A program made the translations under genes and the position numbers. This document shows positions 27,239-35,544 of a stretch of 64,000 nucleotides of DNA, one piece after another. Every line of letters starts with the position of its first letter. The stretch's first letter is position 1. The notes below the pieces were generated by a model, which worked only from the letters and a program-made list of their open reading frames with translations, was not told the DNA's origin and made no database searches. This stretch comes from Salegentibacter mishustinae (lineage in GTDB: Bacteria; Bacteroidota; Bacteroidia; Flavobacteriales; Flavobacteriaceae). The stretch lies in NCBI RefSeq assembly GCF_002900095.1, contig NZ_LLKN01000002.1, positions 1,488,001-1,552,000 of the forward strand. Reading direction: 5' to 3'.

Positions 27239-28287
27239 GTGTAAAAATTGTTGGCGTTGAAAAAGAATTACCAGAGTATTCCCGGGAAACCATAGATATT
27301 CTTCCGCTCGTCGAAACCTGGCTGGAAGGCCAGGAAGATCGTTATCGCAGAAAAGTACTGAAGATCTTTGAGGGCGCTGCAGTAGATAAACGTTATTCTA
27401 TTATGAAACCTGAAGAGGTTTTTACGGCCACCTCCTTTGAAGACAAGAATAATATTTATGTGAGGGAAGTAAAAAAATTAGGCAAAAATGTACTTCAGAA
27501 AGCTTTAGAGCAAAATGCCTGGGAAGCAAACTCTATAAATTTTATCATCACCGTAAGTTGTACCGGGATAATGATTCCTTCTCTGGATGCATACCTTATT
27601 AATTCTTTAGAATTAAGCCAGGATGTTACACGTCTACCCGTTACAGAAATGGGCTGTGCCGCAGGAATTTCAGGAATAATCTATGCCGCAAATTTTCTAA
27701 AAGCCAATCCCGGAAAACGTGCCGCAGTAATCGCGGTAGAAAGTCCTACGGCTACTTTTCAGTTAGACGATTATTCTATGGCAAATATGGTAAGCGCCGC
27801 TATTTTTGGCGATGGCGCAGCTTGTGTTTTATTATCTTCAGAAGAAAATGCTCCAGGCCCCAAGATTTTAGGTGAGGAAATGTATCACTTTTACGAAGCT
27901 ACGCATCTAATGGGTTTTGATCTCACCAACCACGGCCTTAAAATGATCTTAGACGAAAGCGTTCCACAAACCATAGCATCTCATTTTCCTGAAATTGTGC
28001 ATCCATTTCTAAAAAAATTCAATTCTAATATTGAAAAGGTAGATCATCTTATATTTCACCCGGGTGGAAAGAAAATTGTGCAAACAGTTGAAGATCTTTT
28101 TGGTAACTTAGGGAAGAATATAGATGAAACCCGCGAGGTGCTGCGCCAATACGGGAATATGAGCAGCGCCACAGTACTTTATGTACTGCAGGAATTTATG
28201 AAAAAACAGCCAAAACCTGGCGACCAGGGCTTAATGTTAAGTTTTGGACCCGGCTTTTCGGCACAAAGAATTTTATTGGAATGGTAA
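27235..28287 (+). CDS. Type III polyketide synthase (chalcone/stilbene synthase family)
   Basis: 350 residues from the ATG at 27235. The catalytic triad is complete: Cys141 in TEMGCAAGISG, His275 in HLIFHPGGKK and Asn308 in QYGNMSSATV. The SCTGIMIPSLDAYL and SFGPGFSAQ motifs are also canonical. Such enzymes extend an acyl starter with malonyl-CoA and cyclise it to resorcinols, pyrones or phloroglucinols. An in-frame TTG start at 27193 would overlap the methyltransferase far more; ATG 27235 gives the ATGA overlap. The stop overlaps the next start by seven bases. With fatty-acid-type genes beside it, the starter is probably an ACP-bound long acyl chain (inference). Confidence 0.95.
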   Translation: MSVKIVGVEKELPEYSRETIDILPLVETWLEGQEDRYRRKVLKIFEGAAVDKRYSIMKPEEVFTATSFEDKNNIYVREVKKLGKNVLQKALEQNAWEANSINFIITVSCTGIMIPSLDAYLINSLELSQDVTRLPVTEMGCAAGISGIIYAANFLKANPGKRAAVIAVESPTATFQLDDYSMANMVSAAIFGDGAACVLLSSEENAPGPKILGEEMYHFYEATHLMGFDLTNHGLKMILDESVPQTIASHFPEIVHPFLKKFNSNIEKVDHLIFHPGGKKIVQTVEDLFGNLGKNIDETREVLRQYGNMSSATVLYVLQEFMKKQPKPGDQGLMLSFGPGFSAQRILLEW

Positions 28288-29075
28288 CAGATTTTAAAGA
28301 TCGTAATTATTGGGCAATTATTCTGGGCGGAAGTACAGGTCTTGGTTTTGCAACTGCTCGAAAGCTAGCGCACCACGGCATGAATATTATAATTATCCAT
28401 AGAGATAGACGCGCTGATATTGCTGAAATTGAAGAAGCTTTTGAAGATATTAGAGAACAAGAAGTAAAATTTGAAAGTTTTAATGTTGATGCTACTAATG
28501 CTGAAAAACGCTTAAACCTTATTCAGGAAATTTCGAAAATACTCGGGAAAGAAGGCAAGATTCGAACTTTAGTGCATAGTATTTCTAAAGGAAACCTGAA
28601 GCCAATGACCGGTGATGAACCCACTTTAGAAAATATAGATTTCCAGATCACAATAGATGCTATGGCCATTAGTCTTTACGATTGGACAAAAGCTATTTTC
28701 AAATCAGGGCTTTTTGCAAAAGATGCCAGGATTATTTCTTTTACCAGTGAAGGCAATAAAAAAGCCTGGGCCAATTATGCTGCGGTTTCAGCGGCAAAAG
28801 TTGCGTTAGAAGCAATAACCAGAAGTATTGCCTTGGAATTCGCTTCTCATGGTATTAGGGCAAATTGTATTCAGGCGGGAGTTACGGTTACCCGTTCTTT
28901 TCAAATGATTCCCGGTAATGAAACCCTGCGTGTACACGCTTTGAAGCATAATCCATTCAAAAGGCTTACGGTTCCTAACGATATTGCGAATGCTGTCTAT
29001 TTACTAAGTAAAGACGAAGCCAGTTGGATTACCGGAACCATTATTCCCGTTAATGGCGGGGAACATTTAAAATAA
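28281..29075 (+). CDS. Enoyl-ACP reductase-like SDR protein (FabI/FabL type)
   Basis: 264 residues of the short-chain dehydrogenase fold. The N-terminal GGSTGLGFATARKLA binds NAD(P)H. The active-site stretch ANYAAVSAAKVALEA has Tyr and Lys separated by six residues (Y-x6-K), the signature of FabI/FabL enoyl reductases rather than Y-x3-K of ketoreductases. C-terminal TGTIIPVNGGEHL is usual. In the cluster it would reduce the enoyl intermediate while the acyl chain is built. The ATG lies inside the end of the type III synthase gene. Confidence 0.87.
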   Translation: MVTDFKDRNYWAIILGGSTGLGFATARKLAHHGMNIIIIHRDRRADIAEIEEAFEDIREQEVKFESFNVDATNAEKRLNLIQEISKILGKEGKIRTLVHSISKGNLKPMTGDEPTLENIDFQITIDAMAISLYDWTKAIFKSGLFAKDARIISFTSEGNKKAWANYAAVSAAKVALEAITRSIALEFASHGIRANCIQAGVTVTRSFQMIPGNETLRVHALKHNPFKRLTVPNDIANAVYLLSKDEASWITGTIIPVNGGEHLK

Positions 29076-29082
29076 ATATTGC

Positions 29083-29550
29083 GTGAATTATAAAAATATC
29101 CTCGAAAAACTGCCGTACACCAAACCATTTCTATTTGTAGATGAGTTGCTGAAAGTCAACGAAAATTCTGCCGAAGGTCGCTATACCTTTCCTGTAGATT
29201 CCTTTTTCTATAAAGGACATTTTAAAAACAATCCCGTAACACCCGGCGTAATTTTAACGGAATGCATGGCGCAAATTGGTGTGGTTTCCCTGGGAATATT
29301 TCTGCTTCAAGATCAGGTAAATGAATCAAAAGAAATTGAACTTGCATTAAGTTCTTCGGAAGTTGATTTTTACCTCCCGGTTTTTCCCGAGGAAACGGTA
29401 AAAGTAGTTTCAGAAAAGTTATTCTTTAGATTCAATAAGTTAAAATGTGAAGTAAGAATGTACGATAAAACAGAGAAATTGATATGCCGCGGAAAGATCG
29501 CCGGCATGATAAAGAGCAAATTAACTGAGGACGTTTCCAAACAAATTTAA
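29083..29550 (+). CDS. FabZ-like beta-hydroxyacyl-ACP dehydratase of the polyketide cluster
   Basis: 155 residues of the hot-dog fold. LPYTKPFLFVDELLKV and FFYKGHFKNNPVTPGVILTE carry the catalytic His (GHF) and Glu of FabA/FabZ enzymes. It dehydrates hydroxyacyl-ACP to enoyl-ACP. The start is GTG at 29083, seven bases after the reductase stop; no in-frame ATG exists near the N-terminus. The gene is followed by a 97-base gap holding palindromes before the ketosynthase. Confidence 0.88.
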   Translation: MNYKNILEKLPYTKPFLFVDELLKVNENSAEGRYTFPVDSFFYKGHFKNNPVTPGVILTECMAQIGVVSLGIFLLQDQVNESKEIELALSSSEVDFYLPVFPEETVKVVSEKLFFRFNKLKCEVRMYDKTEKLICRGKIAGMIKSKLTEDVSKQI

Positions 29551-29571
29551 ATTAGAAATTCACTTTTAGTT

Positions 29572-29622
29572 TCGGGGTATCCCGATGCTTCGGGACGAAG
29601 TAATTAAATCTCGATTATCGAG
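29572..29622. repeat. Palindromic repeat element inside the polyketide cluster
   Basis: TCGGG-GTAT-CCCGA overlaps CCCGA-TGCT-TCGGG, then comes CTCGATTATCGAG followed by TAAA. The last 13 bases plus TAAA are identical to 3317-3333 upstream of bshA, and the order (GC hairpin, spacer, CTCGATTATCGAG) is the same. It is probably a dispersed repeat; it might also attenuate transcription into the ketosynthase. Confidence 0.6.
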
Positions 29623-29647
29623 TAAAACTGTTTAGAAAGCTTTTTTA

Positions 29648-30910
29648 ATGAAAAAACGAGTAGTTATAACAGGAATGGGAGTGGTTGCACCAAATGCAAT
29701 AGGTTTGGCCAATTTTGAAGATGCGATTCGTAAAGGAAAAAGCGGGATTAGATTTGAAGAAGAACTGGAACGTTTAAAATTCAGTTGCCAAATTGCGGGA
29801 AAACCACAGGTTTCAGAAGAAAAAATAGCCGAATACTTCACGCCCTTACAATTACGCGGACTTAATTCCAGCGGGATTGTTTACGGGGTAATTGCAGGAA
29901 CCGATGCGTGGCGGGATGCGGGACTTAAAATTGAAGAGACCGAACAACCAGATTGGGACAGCGGAATCATATTTGGTACCGGAATTTTAGGAGTTGATAA
30001 ATTCCGCGAAGCCATTCATTTAATTGATGCTGGTAAAACTCGAAGATTAGGCAGCACCAGCGTGATGCAAACTATGGCAAGTGGGATTAGCGCTTACTTG
30101 GGCGGAATTTTAGGTTGTGGCAACCAGGTGACTACAAATTCGTCTGCTTGCACAACGGGTACCGAAGCGCTACTTATGGGGTTTGAAAGAATTGCCTCTG
30201 GGAAAGCGAAACGAATGCTGGTGGGCAGTTGCAGCGACCACGGACCTTATGTTTGGGGAGGTTTTGATGCAATGCGTATTTTACCATCAAAATATAATGA
30301 AAAGCCTGCCGAAGCATCCCGGCCAATGAGCTCATCAGCTGCAGGTTTTGTACCGGGAAGTGGAGCAGGAGCACTGATGCTTGAGGATTACGAAACGGCT
30401 CAAGCTAGAGGCGCAAAAATTTATTGCGAGGTTTTAGGAGGAGCTACCAATAGTGGTGGACAACGTGGTGGTGGCAGTATGACCGCCGCTAATAGTGAAG
30501 CGGTAATTAAGTGTATTAAAGATGCTATACAATTTTCAGGGATTTCAGCAGAAGAAATTGATGTGATTAATGGGCATCTTACTGCCACGACCAGGGATGC
30601 GTTGGAAATTGAAAATTGGAAAAAAGCCTTGAAGAATGATGATTTTCCGTATATAAATTCTTTAAAAGGAATGACGGGTCATTGCCTGGCAGCTTCAGGA
30701 AGTATAGAATGTGTGGCTAGCGTGCTTCAAATAGCTAAAAAATTTATTTTCGGAAATACGAACTGCGAAGATCTTAACCCTGAAATTTCAGCATTGATTT
30801 CCGAAGAAAAAGTTCCGCGTAAAACTTTAGAAAAACCTGTAAATATCCTGGTAAAAGCCAGTTTTGGTTTTGGCGATGTAAATGCAGTGGCTATTTTTAA
30901 AAAGATATAA
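29648..30910 (+). CDS. Beta-ketoacyl-ACP synthase II-like ketosynthase of the polyketide cluster
   Basis: 420 residues. Active-site Cys168 in TTNSSACTTGTEALLMG, His in INGHLTATTRDALE and second His in KGMTGHCLAASGSIE form the KAS II Cys-His-His set; the N-terminus MKKRVVITGMGVVAPNA is typical. It condenses malonyl-ACP with an acyl chain. Together with the reductase, dehydratase, ACP and phosphopantetheinyl transferase it supplies a dedicated acyl chain-building unit next to the type III synthase. A separate FabF for primary metabolism is not in the window. Confidence 0.92.
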   Translation: MKKRVVITGMGVVAPNAIGLANFEDAIRKGKSGIRFEEELERLKFSCQIAGKPQVSEEKIAEYFTPLQLRGLNSSGIVYGVIAGTDAWRDAGLKIEETEQPDWDSGIIFGTGILGVDKFREAIHLIDAGKTRRLGSTSVMQTMASGISAYLGGILGCGNQVTTNSSACTTGTEALLMGFERIASGKAKRMLVGSCSDHGPYVWGGFDAMRILPSKYNEKPAEASRPMSSSAAGFVPGSGAGALMLEDYETAQARGAKIYCEVLGGATNSGGQRGGGSMTAANSEAVIKCIKDAIQFSGISAEEIDVINGHLTATTRDALEIENWKKALKNDDFPYINSLKGMTGHCLAASGSIECVASVLQIAKKFIFGNTNCEDLNPEISALISEEKVPRKTLEKPVNILVKASFGFGDVNAVAIFKKI

Positions 30911-31016
30911 GATTAGCTTTCAAATAAAATTATACATAAATGAACCCAGCCTGAAGCTGTACATAAATACGGCAATACACTGGCAAATTCACCCATAGAA
31001 ACATAAATTTAAATAG

Positions 31017-31271
31017 ATGAAAGAAAAAGAAATACTAGACTCCCTGAAAAAAATTGTGAGCCCTTATGTTCAAAGAAAAGAGGGACTGGAAAATTTTAAT
31101 GAAAAAACCGATTTTATTAAGGACCTGGAAGTAAATTCGGCCAACCTGGTTGATGTGATTTTAGATGTGGAAGATGAGTTTGATATTGAAATAGACAACG
31201 ATTCTATGAGCGGAATGTTGACTGTAGGCGATGCGAAAAACATTATTGAGCGTAAACTGGCTTCAGCGTGA
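31017..31271 (+). CDS. Acyl carrier protein of the polyketide cluster
   Basis: 84 residues, acidic, four-helix ACP pattern. The phosphopantetheine Ser is Ser41 in DLEVNSANLVDVILDVEDEF; the usual Asp-Ser-Leu is Asn-Ser-Ala here, a divergent version consistent with a dedicated, pathway-specific carrier. The helix-III region DIEIDNDSMSGMLTVGDAKN is normal. Its stop overlaps the start of the transferase gene by four bases, suggesting the two act together. Confidence 0.93.
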   Translation: MKEKEILDSLKKIVSPYVQRKEGLENFNEKTDFIKDLEVNSANLVDVILDVEDEFDIEIDNDSMSGMLTVGDAKNIIERKLASA

Positions 31272-31831
31272 TAGGTAACGACATCGTAGATTTAAATTTA
31301 ACCCGTCTTCAAAGTAACTGGGAAAGGCATGGTTATCTTCAGAAATTATTCACGGAAGATGAGCAAAAGTTTATCGTCAACAGCAATAATCAGGAATTAA
31401 ATGTTTGGTTACTCTGGAGTATGAAAGAAGCGGTCTATAAAGCTGTACAGCGAAAATATAAACTAAAGCGGTTTTATGATCCGAAGCAATTTGTTTGTTC
31501 TCAGGTTCAATTAACTCCGGAAAAGGCAAGGGGCGAGGTTTACTTTAAAAATGAAACCTTTAAAACAACTTCAGAATTATTTCCGGATAAAATTCTTAGT
31601 TATACCGCTAATACCGAGTTTTCATACTTTTCAGAAGAAAAAAATACGCGGTCCCTGCTATTACAGAAGGTTTCTGAACATTTCCTTATTCCCTTAGATT
31701 CTCTTAACATTACTAAAACCGGCCAGGGTATCCCTTTAATAACTTATCATGGTGATAATCTGCAAATTCCATTTAGTCTTTCTCATCACGGGAATTATTC
31801 AGCCTATGCGCTCTCGTTAAATATGTCCTAA
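31268..31831 (+). CDS. 4'-phosphopantetheinyl transferase superfamily protein
   Basis: 187 residues. MIGNDIVDLNLTR carries the Mg-binding Asp of AcpS/Sfp enzymes and LLWSMKEAVYKAVQRKY the conserved W/S-x-K-E-A/S-x-x-K motif. It transfers phosphopantetheine from CoA to Ser of the carrier protein, most likely the ACP encoded immediately upstream. Its length lies between AcpS (about 120) and Sfp (about 230). It is the last gene of the cluster. Confidence 0.93.
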   Translation: MIGNDIVDLNLTRLQSNWERHGYLQKLFTEDEQKFIVNSNNQELNVWLLWSMKEAVYKAVQRKYKLKRFYDPKQFVCSQVQLTPEKARGEVYFKNETFKTTSELFPDKILSYTANTEFSYFSEEKNTRSLLLQKVSEHFLIPLDSLNITKTGQGIPLITYHGDNLQIPFSLSHHGNYSAYALSLNMS

Positions 31832-31905
31832 AACCTGATTTGGACATTGTGAAAGCCTCACCTTATTTGTATCTTGAAACAACTAATTATAAAACGATTT
31901 TGATT

Positions 31906-32622
31906 ATGAAGACTGTTGATAAAATGGAAGTGCTGCACAGCCAAAGTGCCGAATTTGTTCAAAAAGGTGAAACCGGGAAATTTTTAAAATTAATACCGGA
32001 TACTTTTATTATAAAAGGTGAAGAAAAAGATGGCGTTTTTAACCAGGGTTATGCCATTAGACATATAAATAGACAGGATATTTTACTTATTGATGTAGTT
32101 GAAGAAACTACCAAAGATGCGGTAAAAAAACTGGTAAATGATGGTTATAAAATTAAAGGTATTTTAATTACCTGCGATCATATTTTAAAAGATGCCTACG
32201 TCGATTTAAAAACAATTTCTGAAGATGCCGGGGACGCACCAATCTTTGCACATCCACGCAATAATTTTAAAGACAGTTTTAAAACAAAAGATATCACCGA
32301 AAGAAAAGGTGTGCTAAAAGATTTTGGCCTAAAAGTATTTGATCTGCCTGGAAACGGTGGAGCTTCGGTTATTATTTATTCTGAAGTTAACGATGGCATG
32401 TTATTCCCGGGCGAAGATGCTGAGGGTTCTCCATACGATTCTGATCTTAATACCTTTAAAAGACCAAAAATGGATAAATCTAACGACGATTTTGGTTTAG
32501 CCGGTAGCTGGAGCGCTTTTGATGAAGAATTTGCTTATTTATTCCCTAGAAAAGGAAAACCGGGCTTTAATATAGAAGAAGGCCAACAAACCGATATTTT
32601 AAATTCACTAAGTAAGAAATAA
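31906..32622 (+). CDS. Metallo-beta-lactamase-fold protein with degenerate metal site
   Basis: 238 residues from ATG 31906 (a TTG at 31840 is an unlikely start). The order of strands follows the metallo-beta-lactamase fold: KGILITCDHILKDAYVDL where HxHxDH is expected, PIFAHPRNNF, DLPGNGGASVIIY in place of PGHTPGS, and MLFPGEDAEGS at the metal-bridging Asp. Most histidine ligands are missing, so hydrolase activity is doubtful. It may be a binding protein. It follows the polyketide cluster in the same direction with a 74-base gap and may or may not belong to it. Confidence 0.6.
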   Translation: MKTVDKMEVLHSQSAEFVQKGETGKFLKLIPDTFIIKGEEKDGVFNQGYAIRHINRQDILLIDVVEETTKDAVKKLVNDGYKIKGILITCDHILKDAYVDLKTISEDAGDAPIFAHPRNNFKDSFKTKDITERKGVLKDFGLKVFDLPGNGGASVIIYSEVNDGMLFPGEDAEGSPYDSDLNTFKRPKMDKSNDDFGLAGSWSAFDEEFAYLFPRKGKPGFNIEEGQQTDILNSLSKK

Positions 32623-32632
32623 ACATATAATA

Positions 32633-32714
32633 AGCTGTTTCGAAAATAACCGGTAGAATATTTCACAACCAAGAGTTCAGAATATTTCAATGGTTATTTT
32701 TCAAACGGCTTTTT
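32633..32714 (+). other. Long imperfect inverted repeat with internal direct repeats
   Basis: Arms AGCTGTTTCGAAAATAACC (32633-32651) and GGTTATTTTTCAAACGGCT (32692-32710) pair with few mismatches around a 40-base loop that contains AGAATATTTCA twice; five T follow. It may be a large terminator, an attenuator or a small mobile remnant. Confidence 0.55.
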
Positions 32715-32721
32715 AGAAACT

Positions 32722-32766
32722 GCCATAAATAGGGAAGGAGTGCCTTCTATATTTATGGCTTTTTTT
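32722..32766 (+). terminator. Intrinsic terminator upstream of the aconitase gene
   Basis: GCCATAAATA...TATTTATGGC with an inner GGAAGG/CCTTC stem and seven T. It follows the long inverted repeat directly, so two hairpins stand in tandem. The remaining bases to 32893 hold no gene. Confidence 0.85.
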
Positions 32767-32893
32767 ATTAGCGGTTTCAGCGTATCGAAGAGGTGGCAAG
32801 CTCTTCAGTTTAGCATTTAAGATATAAGATATTGTTAAACGCACCGCCATTCTATAGAAATTGTAATAATTTAAAGCTTAAAATTAACCAACT

Positions 32894-34915
32894 ATGTCTA
32901 AATTAAACGTAACACAAAAATTAATTAAGGAGCATTTACTCAAAGGAGAAATGATTCCGGGAAAAGAAATTGGAATAAAAATAGATCAGGCTTTGCTTCA
33001 GGATGCTACAGGAACCCTGGTGCAACTGGAGTTAGAAGCTATGGGATTAGATAAAGCACAAACAGAAGTCGCTGTTCAATACGTTGACCACAACCTACTG
33101 CAAACCGATTTTAAAAATGCCGATGACCATTTGTTCTTACTTTCGGCGGCCCAAAAATTCGGGCTTTGGTATAGTAGACCGGGAAATGGTGTTAGTCACC
33201 CTGTACATATGGAACGCTTCGGTAAGCCGGGAAAAACCATGGTTGGTTCAGATAGTCATACCCCGGCGGCAGGATCTTTAGGAATGCTTGCTATTGGGAC
33301 CGGCGGACTTGATGTTGCGGCCGCAATTGCGGGTCAGCCTTATTTTGTGAAAATGCCCAAAGTATGGGGCGTGAAACTTACCGGAAATTTACCAGATTGG
33401 GTTAGTGCTAAAGATGTGATACTTGAAATGTTGCGCCGCCACGATGTTAAAGGCGGAGTTGGAAAAGTAGTAGAATATTATGGTGATGGTCTTAAAAACT
33501 TAAGCGCTATGGATCGCCACGTTATTGCCAATATGGGTGCAGAACTTGGTGCTACCACCACCGTTTTCCCTAGTGATGAAGAAACAAAAAGATTTTTAAA
33601 GTCTCAAAAGAGAGAAGATGATTGGAGAGAATTACTGGCCGATGAAGGCTGTGAATACGATCTTCACGAAGAAATTGTATTAGATGATCTTGTGCCCCTT
33701 ATCGCATTGCCAACCAGTCCCGGAAATGTGGTGCCGGTAAGCGAAGTTGCAGGGAAACCAATTAGCCAGGTGGTTATTGGTTCTTCAGCAAATCCGGGAT
33801 TAAGAGATTTCTGGATCGCGGGAGCTATTGTTGAAGATAAAGCGGTAAGCAGTGATGTATCTTTTGATATTAATCCAACCTCAAGACAAATAATTCAAAA
33901 TATGATAGATAACCGGGCTTTTGCTAACTTGATAAAGGCAGGAGCACGTTTCCACCAATCTGGTTGTATGGGTTGTATAGGTATGGGACAGGCACCGGCA
34001 TCTGGCACTATTAGTTTACGTACCATGCCAAGAAACTTCCCGGACCGTTCGGGGACCAAGGACGACCAGGTTCATTTATGTAGCCCGGAAACTGCCGCAG
34101 CTTCAGCATTAACAGGAAAAATAACTGATCCACGAGATCTGGAGAAGCTTTATGATATGAAATATCCGAAGTTTGAATATCCTGAATTTCATATTATTAA
34201 AGACGATATGTTAGTTGCACCGCCAGAAGACGGTTCTAAAATTGAACTTCAAAAAGGCCCTAACATTAAATCGCTTCCATATATTGAACCTATGCAAGAT
34301 CATTATAGCGTTCCTGTAATGCTAAAAATGGGAGATAATATTTCTACTGATGAGATTTTGAAAGCAGGAGCAGAGGTATTGCCTTTTAGAAGTAACCTGC
34401 CAGAAATTAGTAAATTCTCTTACACGGTAATTGACGAAACCTTCTATGACCAGGCAATGAAAGCTAAAGGAGAACACGGTGGGCATATAGTTGTAGCAAA
34501 AGATAATTATGCACAAGGTTCCAGTAGAGAACACGCGGCTATAGCCCCAAAATACTTAGGCCAGGTAGCGGTAATTGCCAACAGTTATGCAAGGATTGCA
34601 TGGCAGAACCTGGTAAACTTTGGAATTCTTCCGTTAGAGTTTATCGATATTAAAGATTTTGAAAAAATTGAGCAGGACGATCAGGTGATCTTCAAGAATC
34701 TTAGAGAGGATATTAAAAACCGAAATAACATTAAGGTTATTGTGAAGAAAGCCAATGGTGACAAATTAGAGTTTGAAACCAAGCATAGTATGAGCGATAG
34801 GCAAATTAAGATCTTAATGAAAGGTGGAATAATTAACGAATTTAAGGAGCGTATTGAAGCTAACGAACTTGGCGAAGGCCAGGCTAAGGATGCCGACGAA
34901 AGCGAAACAAAATAA
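32894..34915 (+). CDS. Aconitate hydratase, Aquifex type
   Basis: 673 residues, shorter than the usual AcnA (about 890) or AcnB (about 860). It matches the short aconitase family also found in Aquifex: VGSDSHTPAAGSLGMLAIGTGG near residues 117-138, SGCMGCIGMGQAPASG with two cluster cysteines, a swivel domain with DNISTDEILKAG, and DNYAQGSSREHAA. The position that is GSCTN in classical aconitases reads GSSANP, so the third Fe-S ligand may come from the Cys in HLCSPETA (inference). It interconverts citrate and isocitrate in the TCA cycle. Confidence 0.92.
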   Translation: MSKLNVTQKLIKEHLLKGEMIPGKEIGIKIDQALLQDATGTLVQLELEAMGLDKAQTEVAVQYVDHNLLQTDFKNADDHLFLLSAAQKFGLWYSRPGNGVSHPVHMERFGKPGKTMVGSDSHTPAAGSLGMLAIGTGGLDVAAAIAGQPYFVKMPKVWGVKLTGNLPDWVSAKDVILEMLRRHDVKGGVGKVVEYYGDGLKNLSAMDRHVIANMGAELGATTTVFPSDEETKRFLKSQKREDDWRELLADEGCEYDLHEEIVLDDLVPLIALPTSPGNVVPVSEVAGKPISQVVIGSSANPGLRDFWIAGAIVEDKAVSSDVSFDINPTSRQIIQNMIDNRAFANLIKAGARFHQSGCMGCIGMGQAPASGTISLRTMPRNFPDRSGTKDDQVHLCSPETAAASALTGKITDPRDLEKLYDMKYPKFEYPEFHIIKDDMLVAPPEDGSKIELQKGPNIKSLPYIEPMQDHYSVPVMLKMGDNISTDEILKAGAEVLPFRSNLPEISKFSYTVIDETFYDQAMKAKGEHGGHIVVAKDNYAQGSSREHAAIAPKYLGQVAVIANSYARIAWQNLVNFGILPLEFIDIKDFEKIEQDDQVIFKNLREDIKNRNNIKVIVKKANGDKLEFETKHSMSDRQIKILMKGGIINEFKERIEANELGEGQAKDADESETK

Positions 34916-34936
34916 ACTTCGAAATATTGTTATAAA

Positions 34937-34970
34937 CAAAAACCCTGATGCATTAACATCAGGGTTTTTT
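34937..34970. terminator. Intrinsic terminator after the aconitase gene
   Basis: AAAACCCTGATG-CATTAA-CATCAGGGTTTTTT; perfect 12-base stem with A and T flanks, able to act in both directions between the aconitase and the convergent hibernation factor. Confidence 0.92.
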
Positions 34971-34993
34971 ATGCGTTAAAAAGAAAATACTTC

Positions 34994-35299
34994 TTAATTA
35001 GAATGTGTTCTCATCTGGCTTTTCTTTTTGGCCAATTGCTTATCAAGATCTTTAACTGTTTCTGCCGTAGCTGATTCAAAAGAATCTTTATTAGATTCAG
35101 CAAAAATTTGAGGGCCAGGAACACTTAATTTAATATTACAAATAAATCCGTTTGGATCCTGTGCTTCTTCCTTTTTAAAATAAACCTGTGCTTTAACGAT
35201 AAAATCGTATTTCACTTCCAGTTTATCTAATTTTTTCTGTGCGAATTCCTGTAAGGCCTCGCTTTTTTCGAGTTTTACAAATTGATATATTGCTTCCAT
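34994..35299 (-). CDS. Ribosome hibernation-promoting factor family (HPF/RaiA)
   Basis: 101 residues of the short HPF/YfiA domain: KLEKSEALQEFAQKKLDKLEVKYD, the KAQVYFKKEE strand, and DSFESATAETVKDLDKQLAKKKSQ helix typical of this family. It binds the small ribosomal subunit and shuts down translation in stationary phase. No long-form C-terminal extension is present. The 245 bases upstream hold no gene. Confidence 0.9.
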   Translation of the reverse strand: MEAIYQFVKLEKSEALQEFAQKKLDKLEVKYDFIVKAQVYFKKEEAQDPNGFICNIKLSVPGPQIFAESNKDSFESATAETVKDLDKQLAKKKSQMRTHSN

Positions 35300-35544
35300 A
35301 AATAATTTTATTTTGTACCTCCAAGAAACCTATTATTAAATGATTATACAAACAATTAAGTGATTCTTAGCAAAGGTTTAAGATTAATTTTTAGTAACAG
35401 GTTCGTGAAAAATTAAACTGGGCAGCACTAATTATTTATCAAAGCTTTGAACTCCAAAGCTTCGAAATTAGAATTTAAACTTCTTTTAAGAATATACTCA
35501 ATTTAAAGATTGTAACTTTATTTAAGACACTGATAATAAAACTA

